Both the position numbers and the translations under genes were made by a program. From Nocardiopsis quinghaiensis (GTDB lineage Bacteria; Actinomycetota; Actinomycetes; Streptosporangiales; Streptosporangiaceae): a stretch of DNA of 64,000 bases. The notes under the pieces are model-generated. The model did no database searches. It was not told where the DNA came from and was given only the letters and a program-made list of their open reading frames with translations. Location of the stretch: positions 1-64,000 of the forward strand of contig NZ_VWVU01000002.1 in NCBI RefSeq assembly GCF_008638365.1. Reading direction: 5' to 3'. Below are positions 15,541 to 24,278 of the stretch, piece by piece (the stretch's first letter is position 1; every line of letters begins with the position of its first letter).

Positions 15541-15776
15541 CTACTTCCGCGAGCCGAAGGGGCCCGGCCTCCGTACTTCTTGTGGACGGCCTGCTTGGAC
15601 ACGCCGAGGACCTCGGCGGTCTCGGTCCAGGTGGAGCCCTGGACCCGTGCACGGCGGACGAGGACGGCCTCGCCCCGCTCCGTCTCCCCGCGGATCCGGA
15701 GTGCGGCGTCCAGGCCCACCAGCGGGTCGCCGGCCTCGGTGGCGCGGGCGAGGGCGGTCGGCTGTTCGGCGCCCAT
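15541..15776 (-). pseudogene. Small HTH DNA-binding protein, apparently frameshifted near its end
   Basis: From ATG 15776 the minus strand encodes an actinobacterial HTH protein of the sigma-region-4 type: TALARATEAGDPLVGLDAALR, then a helix-turn-helix ending ETAEVLGVSKQAVHKKYGG. Related proteins end a few residues after KKYGG. Here the same frame instead runs on for nearly 190 unlikely residues to 15006, antisense to the LLM gene. Shifting one base after YGG gives RPGPFGSRK and a stop at 15541, a natural ending. One base is therefore probably missing around 15570, as a true mutation or a sequence error. GTCAA-N6-TTGAC (15779-15794) directly precedes the start and could be an operator. Confidence 0.5.
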
Positions 15777-15778
15777 GG

Positions 15779-15794
15779 GTCAACTGTGATTGAC
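15779..15794. promoter_or_regulatory. Short inverted repeat before the HTH gene
   Basis: GTCAA (15779-15783) and TTGAC (15790-15794) are inverted around six bases, ending three bases before the ATG on the minus strand. The position suggests self-control by the HTH protein; this is inference only. Confidence 0.3.
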
Positions 15795-15890
15795 ATGTGG
15801 GCACGGGCGCAGGAGACGGCCCCCGCCGGACCTCCGGTGGCGCCGATGGCACCCTGGAGTGCCGAACGACGATGGGGACGGGGACGCGAC

Positions 15891-16517
15891 GTGGGCGACT
15901 ACGACGGGATGACGGTGCTGTTCGACCTGGACGGTGTGCTGGTGGACTCCGCCGAGAGCATCCGCGCGGGGCTGACCGCGTGGGCGGTGGAGCGCGGCCT
16001 GGACGTGGACGCCGTGCTCGCGCACCACCACGGGCGGACCGACGCCGACCTGGTGCGCCTCCTGGCCCCGCACCTGGACCCGGCCGCCGAGGCGCCGCGG
16101 ATCGAGGCCCACGAGGCCGCCGCCGGGGACGGCGTGCGGGCCGTGCCCGGCGCGCGCGAACTCCTCGTCGAACTGGACGGCCGCGGGCGCTCCTGGGCGG
16201 TCGTCACCTCCGGGGGCGACCGGATCGCGAACTCCCGCATCGAGGCCGCCGGACTGCCCCTTCCCCGTGTGCTGGTGACCGCCGACGACGTGGACGAGGG
16301 CAAACCCCGTCCGGGCCCCTACCTGCTGGGTGCCGAGCGCATGGGAGCCGCTCCCGAGCGGTGCGTGGTGGTGGAGGACGCCGCCAGCGGTGTCCGGGCC
16401 GGGCTGGACGCGGGGATGCCCGTGATCGCCGTGGCGTCCACGACCGGCCCCGGGGACCTCGCGCACGCGACCACCGTGGTGGGGGACCTCGAAGCCGCGG
16501 CCGGGCTGCTGCTCTAG
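15891..16517 (+). CDS. HAD-superfamily phosphatase (subfamily IA)
   Basis: A 208-residue haloacid-dehalogenase-type hydrolase, probably a small-molecule (sugar) phosphatase. Motif I is LFDLDGVLVDSAE with nucleophile Asp and the second Asp; motif II is VVTSGG; motif III Lys is in DVDEGKPRPGPYLLGAERMG; motif IV is VVVEDAASGVRAGLDAGM. The cap (about residues 20-85) is the small helical type of subfamily IA. GTG 15891 follows GGGGAC repeats; ATG 15909 in the same frame is an alternative that would remove six residues. It is followed closely by a GNAT remnant. Substrate not determined. Confidence 0.85.
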   Translation: MGDYDGMTVLFDLDGVLVDSAESIRAGLTAWAVERGLDVDAVLAHHHGRTDADLVRLLAPHLDPAAEAPRIEAHEAAAGDGVRAVPGARELLVELDGRGRSWAVVTSGGDRIANSRIEAAGLPLPRVLVTADDVDEGKPRPGPYLLGAERMGAAPERCVVVEDAASGVRAGLDAGMPVIAVASTTGPGDLAHATTVVGDLEAAAGLLL

Positions 16518-16553
16518 GTCGGGGCCGACCGACCTCTACCGTGAGGAGCACCC

Positions 16554-16718
16554 TTGGACGACGGCGTCACCATCGACCGCGCCCGGGCCGAGGACGTGGC
16601 GGCGATCGTCGCCATGCTCCAGCTGACCTCGGACGCCTCCCGGGAGGACGCGCACCGCTTCTACGAACGGCTGGGCTACACCGCCTCCCACGTCGGCTTC
16701 AAGAAGAGGACCGGCTGA
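16554..16718 (+). pseudogene. GNAT acetyltransferase remnant with an internal deletion
   Basis: TTG 16554, with GAGGAG five bases upstream, opens a 54-residue frame. Its first part, DDGVTIDRARAEDVAAIVAML, is a GNAT N-terminus; the next residues, QLTSDASREDAHRFYERLGY followed by TASHVGFKK, are the C-terminus of the same family (usual form LTSDKRRPDAHRFYERLGF). The central part, some 90 residues including the acetyl-CoA-binding motif A, is absent, and the join is in frame. The product cannot be an active acetyltransferase. It may be a dead gene left after a deletion, though the ribosome site and frame remain intact. It lies 36 bases after the HAD gene. Confidence 0.6.
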
Positions 16719-16732
16719 GGCCCGGGGCCTCC

Positions 16733-16752
16733 TGTCCCCGCCGGCGGGGACA
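16733..16752. terminator. Perfect palindromic terminator between convergent genes
   Basis: A 20-base perfect palindrome, TGTCCCCGCC and its complement, lies between the GNAT remnant (+) and the methyltransferase (-). It can serve both directions. Confidence 0.6.
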
Positions 16753-16763
16753 CCCACCCGTGG

Positions 16764-17543
16764 CTACGGCACCCGGCGGGCGAGGAAGAGCCGGGTGACG
16801 TGGGGAACGCGCACGTTCCCGTCGGGGAAGTGCTCGGCGGCGAGCGCGGTGACGGCGGCCCGGGTGCGCTCCTCTCCGATGGCACGGACCACGGCGGCCA
16901 TCTTGCTGGAGGACAGCGCGGTTCCCACGAGCCCGTCGGGGTCGAGCTCGCGCGTCCAGGCGGCGGTGAACTCCACGGCGTCGGCGAGGCCGTCCTGGGC
17001 CTCCATCTCCCCCACGGTGTCGAAGACCCGGTAGTCGCGCCTGTAGTCATCGCCGTGCTCCTCCATCAGGGACTCGTAGGCGTCGACGAAGGCGCTGGCG
17101 GTCCAGTCGCGGTCGTTGCTGAGCACGGCGACGGTTCCCCCGGGCACGAGCAGGCGGGCGGCCTCGGCGTAGAAGGCGGGCCGGTCGAACCAGTGGACGG
17201 CCTGCGCGGCGAGCACGAGGGCGGCGGAGGCGTCGGGGAGGGGGACCTCCTCGGCGCGGCCGTCCACGTACTCGACGTCCCCGTCGTCGGCGGCGTCGCG
17301 CATCGCGTGGCCGGGTTCGACGCCGACCACGCGGGGCCCCGGGCCGAGGACGCGGCGCAGGGCCCGGGTGGAGATGCCGGTCCCGGAGCCGACGTCGAGC
17401 AGGAGCCAGGGGTCGGGCCAGGAGTCGCGGACGCCGTCGAGGACGTGCGCGCGGAGCCGGTCGAGGACGGAGTCCGGGTACCCCGGCCGGAAGCGGCGGT
17501 AGTCGTCGCTGAGCCGGTCGAAGGCCTGGGTCCTGTCGTTCAT
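16764..17543 (-). CDS. Class I SAM-dependent methyltransferase
   Basis: A 259-residue methyltransferase of the Methyltransf_11/25 type. Motif I is LLLDVGSGTGISTRALRRVLG about residues 47-67, motif II acidic end VVGVEPGHAM, and the later AAQAVHWFDRPAFYAEAARLLVPGGTVAV segment resembles the AQAxHWFD proteins found across bacteria and fungi, often annotated as trans-aconitate- or ubiquinone-type methyltransferases without proof. It begins at ATG 17543, next to the AraC-type gene that runs in the same direction and ends at 17620, but 76 bases separate them. The substrate is unknown. Confidence 0.85.
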   Translation of the reverse strand: MNDRTQAFDRLSDDYRRFRPGYPDSVLDRLRAHVLDGVRDSWPDPWLLLDVGSGTGISTRALRRVLGPGPRVVGVEPGHAMRDAADDGDVEYVDGRAEEVPLPDASAALVLAAQAVHWFDRPAFYAEAARLLVPGGTVAVLSNDRDWTASAFVDAYESLMEEHGDDYRRDYRVFDTVGEMEAQDGLADAVEFTAAWTRELDPDGLVGTALSSSKMAAVVRAIGEERTRAAVTALAAEHFPDGNVRVPHVTRLFLARRVP

Positions 17544-17619
17544 GGAGTCCTCGTTCCCGTCGGGTCGGCGGGCACGAACCTACCGGGTTCGTGCCCGGGC
17601 TTCCGGAAACCGGTGCGCG

Positions 17620-18576
17620 CTACGCCCCCTGGGACACATGCTCCCCGCGCACGGCTCGGTACGCGGACGGGCTCGTCCCCGTGTGGTTCTTGAACGCGGA
17701 ACTGAAGGCGAACGCGCTCCCGTAACCCACCCGCGCGGCCACGGCCTCCAGGCCCAGCTCCGGCCGGGCGGTGAGCAGGTCACCGGCCACCGTGAGCCGC
17801 CAGGTGCGCAGGTAGGTCATCGGCGGGGTGCCCACGGCCCTCTGGAAACGCGAGGCCAGGGTGGCCCGGGAGACCGTGCACTCACGGGCCAGCGCCTCCA
17901 GGGTCCAGGGGTCGGCGACGCGATCGTGCAACAGCTCCAGCGCCCGCGCGACGACGGGGTCGTGCTGGGCGCTCAGCCAGTTGGGGGCGCTGTCGGGGTT
18001 GTCCTCCAGCCAGGCGCGCACCGCCATCACCAGGAGGCAGTCCAGGAGCCGGTCGTTGAGGCTGGTCTGGGCGACGCGGCTGGTGGTGATCTCGTCGGCC
18101 AGCAGCGCCACGAGCGCCGGGTCGACCCGGCCGCTGGGCAGTACCGCCAGCGGAGGCAGCGCCGACAGGGCCAGGCGGCCGACCTCGCTGTCGTCCTCGT
18201 AGGCGCCCACCACCGTGGTGTCGGTGCCGTCGGGATCGTTCCCCCAGATCCCCACCCCGTGGCTCATGGTCACGTGGACCTCCTCGCCGTCGTGGGCCAC
18301 GCACCGCTGCCCGGGAAGGACGGTGATGGTGGGCTCGCGTTCCCTGCTGTCGGCGATCACGTAGGGTTCCGGGCCGCGGACGAGCACCAGGTCGCCGGGG
18401 CCGGCGTCGGCCTCGCCGCGGGGCGTGCCCACCCAGGCGCTGCCGGAGACGACCACGATCAGGGTGAGGGCGGACCCGTCGCGGCTGTCGATGCCCCAGG
18501 GCGGGCTCATGACCGTGCGCAGGGTGAAGGCGCCGCGTGCGCGGGGCCCGTCCAGGAGGTGTACGAGGGGATCCAT
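17620..18576 (-). CDS. AraC-family transcriptional regulator with cupin sensor
   Basis: A 318-residue regulator. The N-terminal half is a cupin-6-type domain (WGIDSRDGSALTLIVVVSGSAWV, PGDLVLVRGPEPYVI), and the C-terminal 100 residues form the double HTH of AraC proteins, with LEALARECTVSRATLASRFQRAVGTPPMTYL and the second helix pair VAARVGYGSAFAFSSAFKNHTGTSPSAYR in outline. Proteins of this layout usually control a divergent oxidoreductase gene. Here the NmrA-like gene starts 91 bases away on the other strand and is the likely target. Start ATG 18576. Confidence 0.88.
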   Translation of the reverse strand: MDPLVHLLDGPRARGAFTLRTVMSPPWGIDSRDGSALTLIVVVSGSAWVGTPRGEADAGPGDLVLVRGPEPYVIADSREREPTITVLPGQRCVAHDGEEVHVTMSHGVGIWGNDPDGTDTTVVGAYEDDSEVGRLALSALPPLAVLPSGRVDPALVALLADEITTSRVAQTSLNDRLLDCLLVMAVRAWLEDNPDSAPNWLSAQHDPVVARALELLHDRVADPWTLEALARECTVSRATLASRFQRAVGTPPMTYLRTWRLTVAGDLLTARPELGLEAVAARVGYGSAFAFSSAFKNHTGTSPSAYRAVRGEHVSQGA

Positions 18577-18666
18577 GTCCCCACCCTAGCCAGTGCCAGA
18601 CGTTCTCTTATGGAAATCAGCTTCTGGACTATGTTCCGTCCGAACCCGGGTTGATGGACTGGGGGC

Positions 18667-19491
18667 ATGACCACAGAACACGTCCTCGTCACCGGCGGCA
18701 CCGGCATGACCGGCCGCCGCGTCACCCACCTGCTCCGCGAGCGCGGAGCCGGGATCCGGGTCGGCTCCCGGTCCGGCAGCCCCCGCTTCGACTGGCACGA
18801 CCGGGCCACCTGGGACCCCGCCTTGGAGGGGATCACCTCCGTCTACCTGTGTTACCACCCGGACCTGGGCTTCCCCGGGGCCGACGAGACCGTCGCCGCC
18901 TTCGCCGCCCGCGCCGCCCGGCACGGCGTCCGCCGGATGGCGCTGCTGTCCGGGCGCGGTGAGCCGGGGTCCGAGCGCGCGGAGCGGGCCGTGCGCTCGG
19001 AGTTCCCGGACCTGACCGTGCTGCGCTGCGCGGTGTTCGCGCAGAACTTCTCCGAGAGCTTCCTGCACGGACCGGCCCTGGAGGGCACCGTGGCCCTGCC
19101 CGCCCCGGACGCGCCCGAGCCCTTCGTCGACCTGGACGACGTCGCCGAGGTCGCGGCCCGGGCGCTGACGGAGGACGGGCACGCCGGAGAGCTGTACGAA
19201 CTGACCGGTCCCGGGGCGGTCACGTTCGCCGAGGCCACCGGTGTGCTGGGCCGGGCGGCCGGGCGCACGGTCGTGTACCAGGAGGTGTCGGCGGAGGACT
19301 TCGTCGCCGGGGCGGTCGCGGCCGGGGTTCCCGGGGATGTGGCCCAGGGGCTGGCCGACCTGCTCGGGGAGATCCTGGACGGTCGCAACGTCGAGCCCGC
19401 CGACGGCGTGGAGCGGGCGCTGGGCCGTCCGGCCACCGGCTTCGACGAGTACGCCCGCCGGGCCGGGGCCGCCGGGGCATGGAAACGGTGA
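18667..19491 (+). CDS. NmrA-like atypical SDR, NAD(P)-binding
   Basis: A 274-residue atypical short-chain dehydrogenase of the NmrA/HSCARG group. The nucleotide loop is LVTGGTGMTGRRV (about residues 7-19) and the protein lacks the classical Tyr-x3-Lys site, so it may sense NADP(H) or reduce a small quinone or aldehyde. LLSGRGEPGSERAERAVR and FAQNFSESFLHGPALEGTVALPAPDAPEPFVDLDDVAEVAA in outline are typical. It is divergent from the AraC-type gene at 17620-18576, a very common actinobacterial pair, and is followed by a hairpin at 19503-19532. Start ATG 18667 with GGGGG just upstream. Confidence 0.85.
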   Translation: MTTEHVLVTGGTGMTGRRVTHLLRERGAGIRVGSRSGSPRFDWHDRATWDPALEGITSVYLCYHPDLGFPGADETVAAFAARAARHGVRRMALLSGRGEPGSERAERAVRSEFPDLTVLRCAVFAQNFSESFLHGPALEGTVALPAPDAPEPFVDLDDVAEVAARALTEDGHAGELYELTGPGAVTFAEATGVLGRAAGRTVVYQEVSAEDFVAGAVAAGVPGDVAQGLADLLGEILDGRNVEPADGVERALGRPATGFDEYARRAGAAGAWKR

Positions 19492-19502
19492 CCGCGGCGG
19501 CT

Positions 19503-19532
19503 CCCGGGGCGCGCTGAGCTGCCCGCCCCGGG
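19503..19532 (+). terminator. Hairpin after the NmrA-like gene
   Basis: CCCGGGGC (19503-19510) pairs with GCCCCGGG (19525-19532) over a 14-base loop, 12 bases beyond the stop. Confidence 0.5.
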
Positions 19533-19771
19533 CGGACTGGTCGCGCACACGGCCGGCGGCGAGGGGGCACCGGGACCGGGCGTCCACAGGGACGGCCCGG
19601 GTCTGGCGTCCCCTCGCCGTGCACGGTTGACTGGGAAACGGAGGATCCCCGAGCCCCACCGCGCCGCCGGCCATGGAGGAGGCGGTGCCCATGGGTGAGG
19701 GGTCCCGCACCAGGACGCCCGTGACCGGGACCAGCGGCCCGGGCCGCCCGACCGAGCTTGAAAGGCCCCAG

Positions 19772-21997
19772 ATGAGTACCCCCGACCTGACCGCCAAGGC
19801 CTCCGCCACCTCCGGCTCCGACACCTGGCACACCACCGCCGTCGGCACCGACCTGCGCTCGCTGCACCTGGCCGACGGCCCGCACGGCGTGCGCCAACAG
19901 CCGGAGGAGGGCGACCACCTGGGGATCGGCGGCAGCCTGCCCGCCACCTGCTTCCCGCCAGCCGTCGGCCTGGGCGCCACCTGGAACCCCGCCCTCGTGC
20001 GCCGGGTCGGCGAGGCGCTGGGCGCCGAGGCCGGCGCCATGGGCGTGGACGTACTCCTGGGTCCGGGAATGAACATCAAGCGGTCACCGCTGTGCGGACG
20101 CAACTTCGAGTACGTCTCCGAGGACCCGCACGTCACGGCGCGGATCGCCGCCGCGCTGGTGGAGGGCGTCCAGTCCCAGGGGGTCGGCGCGTGCGTCAAG
20201 CACTTCGCCGCCAACAACCAGGAGACCGACCGGATGCGGGTCAGCGCCGACGTGGACGACCGCACCCTGCGCGAGATCTACCTCAGGGCGTTCGAGGAGG
20301 TCATCACCACCACGAGGCCGTCGATGGTGATGTGCTCCTACAACCGGGTCAACGGCGTGCACACCAGTCAGGACCCGTGGCTGCTCACCGAACTGCTGCG
20401 CGGCGAGTGGGGGTTCGACGGGGCCGTGGTCTCCGACTGGGGCGCCGTGGTGGACCGCGTCGCGGCGGTACGCGCCGGGCTGGACCTGGAGATGCCGCCC
20501 AGCGGCACCGACCAGGAGGTCGTCGACGCCGTCGAGCGGGGCGATCTGGACGAGTCCGTGCTGGACACGGTCATGGAGCGGCTGAGGCGGCTCCAGGAGA
20601 GGGTCTCCGCCGACACCTCCCGTCCGCTGGAGCACGAGGCGCACGACGCGCTGGCCCGCGAGGCCGCCCGCGAGGCGCTCGTCCTGCTCAGGAACGACGG
20701 CGGCGTGCTGCCCCTGGCCCCGGACCGGCCGGTCGCGGTCATCGGCGAGTTCGCCCGCACCCCCCGCTACCAGGGCGGCGGCTCCTCCCACGTGGTGCCG
20801 ACCCGGGTGCACAGCGCGTTGGAGTCGCTCACCGAGGCCGTTCCCGGCGGGGTGGCGTTCGCGCCCGGGTTCCGGCTCGACGGCACGGCCGACCCGGCGC
20901 TGGTGGAGGAGGCCGTGTCGGCGGCGGCCGCCGCCGGCACGGCCGTGGTCTTCCTGGGCCTGCCCGAGGCCGCCGAGTCCGAGGGCTACGACCGCACCAC
21001 GCTCGACCTGCCCTCCGACCAGCTCGCCCTGCTGTCCCGGGTCCGGCGGGCCTGCGAACGGGTGGTGGTCGTGCTGTCCAACGGGGGCGTGGTGTCGGTG
21101 ACCGACTGGGAGCACGACGCCGACGCCGTCCTGGAGGGGTGGCTGCTCGGGCAGGCCGGTGGCGCCGCCGTCGCCGACGTCCTGACCGGGGCGGCGTCCC
21201 CGTCCGGCAGGCTCACCGAGACCGTTCCGCTGCGGTTGAGCGACCACGCCTCCTACCTGGCCTTCCCGGGCGAACACGGGAGATCGGTCTACGGGGAGGG
21301 CGTCTTCGTCGGCTACCGGTACTTCGACACCCTGGATCGGCCGGTCGCCTACCCGTTCGGGCACGGGCTCACCTACACGGAGTTCGCCTACTCGGACCTG
21401 GCGGTGACCGCCGCCGGGGAGGACTCCTGGCGGGTGGCCTTCACCGTCACCAACACCGGGGAGCGGGCCGCCGCCGAGGTCGCCCAGCTGTACACGGGCG
21501 TGGAGCAGGAGTACCCGACCCGGCCGCGTCGCGAGCTGCGCGGTTTCGCGAAGGTGTTCCTGGAGCCGGGGCGCGGCGAGCGGGTCGAGCTGGCGCTGAC
21601 CGGAAGGGACCTGTCCACATGGGACCCCGAACACCAGAGGTGGTCGCTGGCCGAGGGGACGTACACCGTGGCCGTGGGCGCGTCCTCCCGCGACATCCGG
21701 CTCACCGCCGAGGTGAGCACGCCCGGGGACCGGTTCGCTCCTCCGCTGACCGCGTGTTCGACCGTCGGAGAGTGGCGTGCGCACCCGGTCGGCGGACCGG
21801 TGATGGCCGAGCTGCGGGCGGGTATGCCGGAGCTCTCCGAGGTGCCCGAAGACCTGCTGCGCATGGCCGACTCCATGCCGCTGGCCACCCTGCGCACGTT
21901 CGGTCTGGGCGTGACCGCCGAGATGATCGACCTGCTGGTAGAGAACGTGGAGGCCCGGCGGCGGGCCGCGATCGCCCGCGGTGAGATCACGGGCTGA
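19772..21997 (+). CDS. Glycoside hydrolase family 3 beta-glycosidase
   Basis: A 741-residue GH3 enzyme with the complete three-part layout: N-terminal TIM barrel (about 1-290), the alpha/beta C-domain (about 320-520) and a C-terminal fibronectin-III-like domain (about 560-640, YTEFAYSDLAVT onwards). The catalytic nucleophile is Asp222 in AVVSDWGAVV. KHFAANNQETDR and LADGPHGVRQQ are sugar-contact segments. It hydrolyses a beta-linked glucoside or xyloside; no signal peptide is seen, so it probably acts on imported disaccharides in the cytoplasm. ATG 19772 follows GAAAGG; an upstream ATG at 19673 gives an extension unlike the family. No sugar ABC genes adjoin it. Confidence 0.9.
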   Translation: MSTPDLTAKASATSGSDTWHTTAVGTDLRSLHLADGPHGVRQQPEEGDHLGIGGSLPATCFPPAVGLGATWNPALVRRVGEALGAEAGAMGVDVLLGPGMNIKRSPLCGRNFEYVSEDPHVTARIAAALVEGVQSQGVGACVKHFAANNQETDRMRVSADVDDRTLREIYLRAFEEVITTTRPSMVMCSYNRVNGVHTSQDPWLLTELLRGEWGFDGAVVSDWGAVVDRVAAVRAGLDLEMPPSGTDQEVVDAVERGDLDESVLDTVMERLRRLQERVSADTSRPLEHEAHDALAREAAREALVLLRNDGGVLPLAPDRPVAVIGEFARTPRYQGGGSSHVVPTRVHSALESLTEAVPGGVAFAPGFRLDGTADPALVEEAVSAAAAAGTAVVFLGLPEAAESEGYDRTTLDLPSDQLALLSRVRRACERVVVVLSNGGVVSVTDWEHDADAVLEGWLLGQAGGAAVADVLTGAASPSGRLTETVPLRLSDHASYLAFPGEHGRSVYGEGVFVGYRYFDTLDRPVAYPFGHGLTYTEFAYSDLAVTAAGEDSWRVAFTVTNTGERAAAEVAQLYTGVEQEYPTRPRRELRGFAKVFLEPGRGERVELALTGRDLSTWDPEHQRWSLAEGTYTVAVGASSRDIRLTAEVSTPGDRFAPPLTACSTVGEWRAHPVGGPVMAELRAGMPELSEVPEDLLRMADSMPLATLRTFGLGVTAEMIDLLVENVEARRRAAIARGEITG

Positions 21998-22071
21998 CGC
22001 CCCGGCGCGGCCCCGCGCGCCCTCGGCTAGCGTGGAGGCGCCGTCCCACACCACGACCCAGGAAGCAGCCC

Positions 22072-23037
22072 GTGTCCACGTCGGAGAAGTTCCAGAGCGT
22101 GTTCGTGGCGCTGGCCGCCCTCGTCGGACTGGGCGTCGGCCTGCTGTGGCCGGTCGGCGGGGCGGCGGGCCACCTCGTGCTCCCCGCCCTGATGCTGATG
22201 CTGACGGCGGTGTTCGCGCAGGTCGACGCCGGTCAGGTCCGCCGGGCCAGGTCCGCGCGCACGGTGGTCGCCGCCAGCCTCGTACTCAACTTCGTGTTCA
22301 CCCCGCTGGTGGCCTGGGCCCTGGGCGCCGGGCTCCTGGGCGGCTTTCCCGACCTGCGGATCGGCCTGCTGTTGCTGCTGGTCACACCGTGTACGGACTG
22401 GTACCTGGTGTTCACCGGGTTGGCTCGGGGGCACATGGGTGTGGCGGCCGCGGTGCTGCCGGTGAACCTGGTGCTTCAGCTACTGCTGTTGCCGGTGTAC
22501 GTGCTGCTGCTCGGCGGCGAGGCGGCGAGGGTGGACACCGGAACCCTGGTGGAGGCGGTGCTCCTGGTTCTGGTGGTACCGCTGGTGTTGGCGGTGCTCC
22601 TCAGGGAGGCGGCCCGCCGGTGGAGGGGCGACGCCTGGCGCGACGCGGTCCTGGTCCCGTGGGCCTCCGGCGCGGTGCTGCCGCTGCTGTACGCGGCGGT
22701 GCTGGCCATGTTCGCCTGGCAGGCGCGCACGGTGCTCGCCCACCTGGGCGACCTGGTGGCGCTGCTGCCGCCCCTGGCGGTGTTCTTCACGGTCGCACCG
22801 CTGGTGGCGGTGCTCGCCGCCCGGCTGCTGCGGCTGCCCGCCGACCAACGGGTCACCCTGACGATGACGACGGTGGCCCGCAACTCCCCGATCGCCCTGG
22901 CGATCGCCGTGGCGGCCTTCCCCGGCCGGCCGCTCATCGCGGTGGCCCTGGTGGCCGGTCCGCTCCTGGAACTCCCGGTGCTGGCCCTGCTCAGCCAGGT
23001 GGTGCGGGCGCGCCCGAAGGCCTCCTCCCCGCCCTGA
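22072..23037 (+). CDS. Bile acid/ACR3-superfamily transporter (arsenite permease-like)
   Basis: A 321-residue membrane protein with about ten hydrophobic segments, of the BART superfamily. The segment LLLLVTPCTDWYLVFTGLARGHMGVAAAVLPVNLVLQ in outline (about residues 105-140) holds the conserved PC-TDW of ACR3-type arsenite carriers, including the functionally important cysteine, and TMTTVARNSPIALAIAVAAFPG near residue 265 matches the second unwound helix. However, no arsR, arsC or arsenic-sensing gene is adjacent, so arsenite export is not established and another anion is possible. GTG 22072 is preceded by AGGAAG. It starts 74 bases after the GH3 gene. Confidence 0.75.
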   Translation: MSTSEKFQSVFVALAALVGLGVGLLWPVGGAAGHLVLPALMLMLTAVFAQVDAGQVRRARSARTVVAASLVLNFVFTPLVAWALGAGLLGGFPDLRIGLLLLLVTPCTDWYLVFTGLARGHMGVAAAVLPVNLVLQLLLLPVYVLLLGGEAARVDTGTLVEAVLLVLVVPLVLAVLLREAARRWRGDAWRDAVLVPWASGAVLPLLYAAVLAMFAWQARTVLAHLGDLVALLPPLAVFFTVAPLVAVLAARLLRLPADQRVTLTMTTVARNSPIALAIAVAAFPGRPLIAVALVAGPLLELPVLALLSQVVRARPKASSPP

Positions 23038-23169
23038 CCCGCGTTCCCCGCGCGGTGCCGCGCGTCCCGACCTCTGACCGTGGCCGCGTCCGGGTCACCG
23101 GCCTGCTCCTCACGGCCGGGTCCGCCAGGCCGGACCACCGGGCACGGCGGGAGCGCCGGGAGGGGCTCC

Positions 23170-24168
23170 TCACTCGGTGGGCAGGCGGTCCTGGCGTACG
23201 GCGTTGACGCCCGCCTGGAAACGGCTCCTCGCGCCCAGTCTCACCATGATCTCCGACGCGAACCTGCGGGCCGTGCGGGGCGAGACCCCCAGCCTGCGGG
23301 CGATCACCTCGTCCGTGTGCCCCTCGGCGAGCAGACGCAGCGCCTCGGCCTGCTGGGGGGTCATGTCGCCGTCGGGGTCCTTGCTCTGCGTGGGCGCCAA
23401 CTCCCGGGCCTCGCGCCACACCGCGTCGAAGAGCGTGCACAGCGCCGTCACCAGTCCGGGCGCCCTGATCAGGACCGCGCCCTTGCCCGTGTCCTCGTTG
23501 TCCGCGGCGACGACCGCGATACTGCGGTCACAGACGATCATCCGCGTGGGCAGAGTCGGCGCGGTGCGCACCTGCGCCCCGAGCTCCACGAGGTGTTTGG
23601 CGTGGGCGACGCTGTCGGGGTCGTTGGTCAGGCTGTCCAGGTACACGGTCCGCATCCGTACTCCCCGCTCCAGGAGCCTGCGGTTCAGGGGCTGGCCCGC
23701 CTCCATGTTCTCGGCGGTCTGCGACCCGCCGGGGGCGAAGGTCAGGAACTCCTCCCGCACCTGCTCGTTGATCATGCGCAGGTTGTCCCGGATCTGTTCC
23801 AGTCCCCAGATCACCGTCAGCCCCGAATCATCGGGTACCGCGTTCCCGGCCTCGGAGAACTCGGCGATCAGCTCGACCGCCACCGCCCTGCTCTCCTCCA
23901 GGCGCTGCTGCCGCCGGGCCAGATCGGCCTGTTGATGCGAAAGCAGGATCTCCATTCCCAACTGCGGGTTGACGGCGTGCAACCGCCCTCCGGCACGGCT
24001 CGACGAGCGGACCAGCGCCATTTCGTTCAGCAGGTCCAGGGCTTCACGGACGCGGTTCTCGGGAACGTCCAGCCCGGCCGCGAGTTCCGCGACCCCGTCG
24101 TCGGGGTGGGACAGCATGCGCCGGTAGACCGACTCGGCCACAGGGTCGATGCCAAGACCGTTCAACAC
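23170..24168 (-). CDS. LuxR-type regulator with TrmB-like N-terminal domain
   Basis: A 332-residue regulator. The N-terminus (about residues 8-60, AESVYRRMLSHPDDGVAELAAGLDVPENRVREALDLL in outline) is a TrmB-like winged helix, the middle (110-260) resembles a phospholipase-D-like sensory domain with RMRTVYLDSLTNDP and TLPTRMIVCDRSIAVVAAD, and the C-terminal 65 residues are a LuxR HTH (MTPQQAEALRLLAEGHTDEVIARRLGVSPRTARRFASEIM in outline). This layout is frequent next to secondary-metabolism genes in actinomycetes. GTG 24168 follows GAGGA. The upstream region carries a long perfect inverted repeat at 24256-24278, a good candidate operator. The target is not known. Confidence 0.85.
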   Translation of the reverse strand: MLNGLGIDPVAESVYRRMLSHPDDGVAELAAGLDVPENRVREALDLLNEMALVRSSSRAGGRLHAVNPQLGMEILLSHQQADLARRQQRLEESRAVAVELIAEFSEAGNAVPDDSGLTVIWGLEQIRDNLRMINEQVREEFLTFAPGGSQTAENMEAGQPLNRRLLERGVRMRTVYLDSLTNDPDSVAHAKHLVELGAQVRTAPTLPTRMIVCDRSIAVVAADNEDTGKGAVLIRAPGLVTALCTLFDAVWREARELAPTQSKDPDGDMTPQQAEALRLLAEGHTDEVIARRLGVSPRTARRFASEIMVRLGARSRFQAGVNAVRQDRLPTE

Positions 24169-24255
24169 CGTTTACCATCCTCGTGAACGCCGCCACGGCA
24201 CCGCCGACGGCCGTTGCCAGAACCAGTGTTCTTATATCACGAGAAAGGAATCCTT

Positions 24256-24278
24256 GTACATTTAGAACACAAATGTAC
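24256..24278. promoter_or_regulatory. Perfect inverted repeat GTACATTT-N7-AAATGTAC upstream of the LuxR-type gene
   Basis: GTACATTT (24256-24263) and AAATGTAC (24271-24278) flank AGAACAC. A further ATGTAC at 24285-24290 repeats the right arm. The whole patch 24230-24310 is AT-rich against a GC-rich background and lies about 90-120 bases upstream of the regulator start. Confidence 0.5.
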
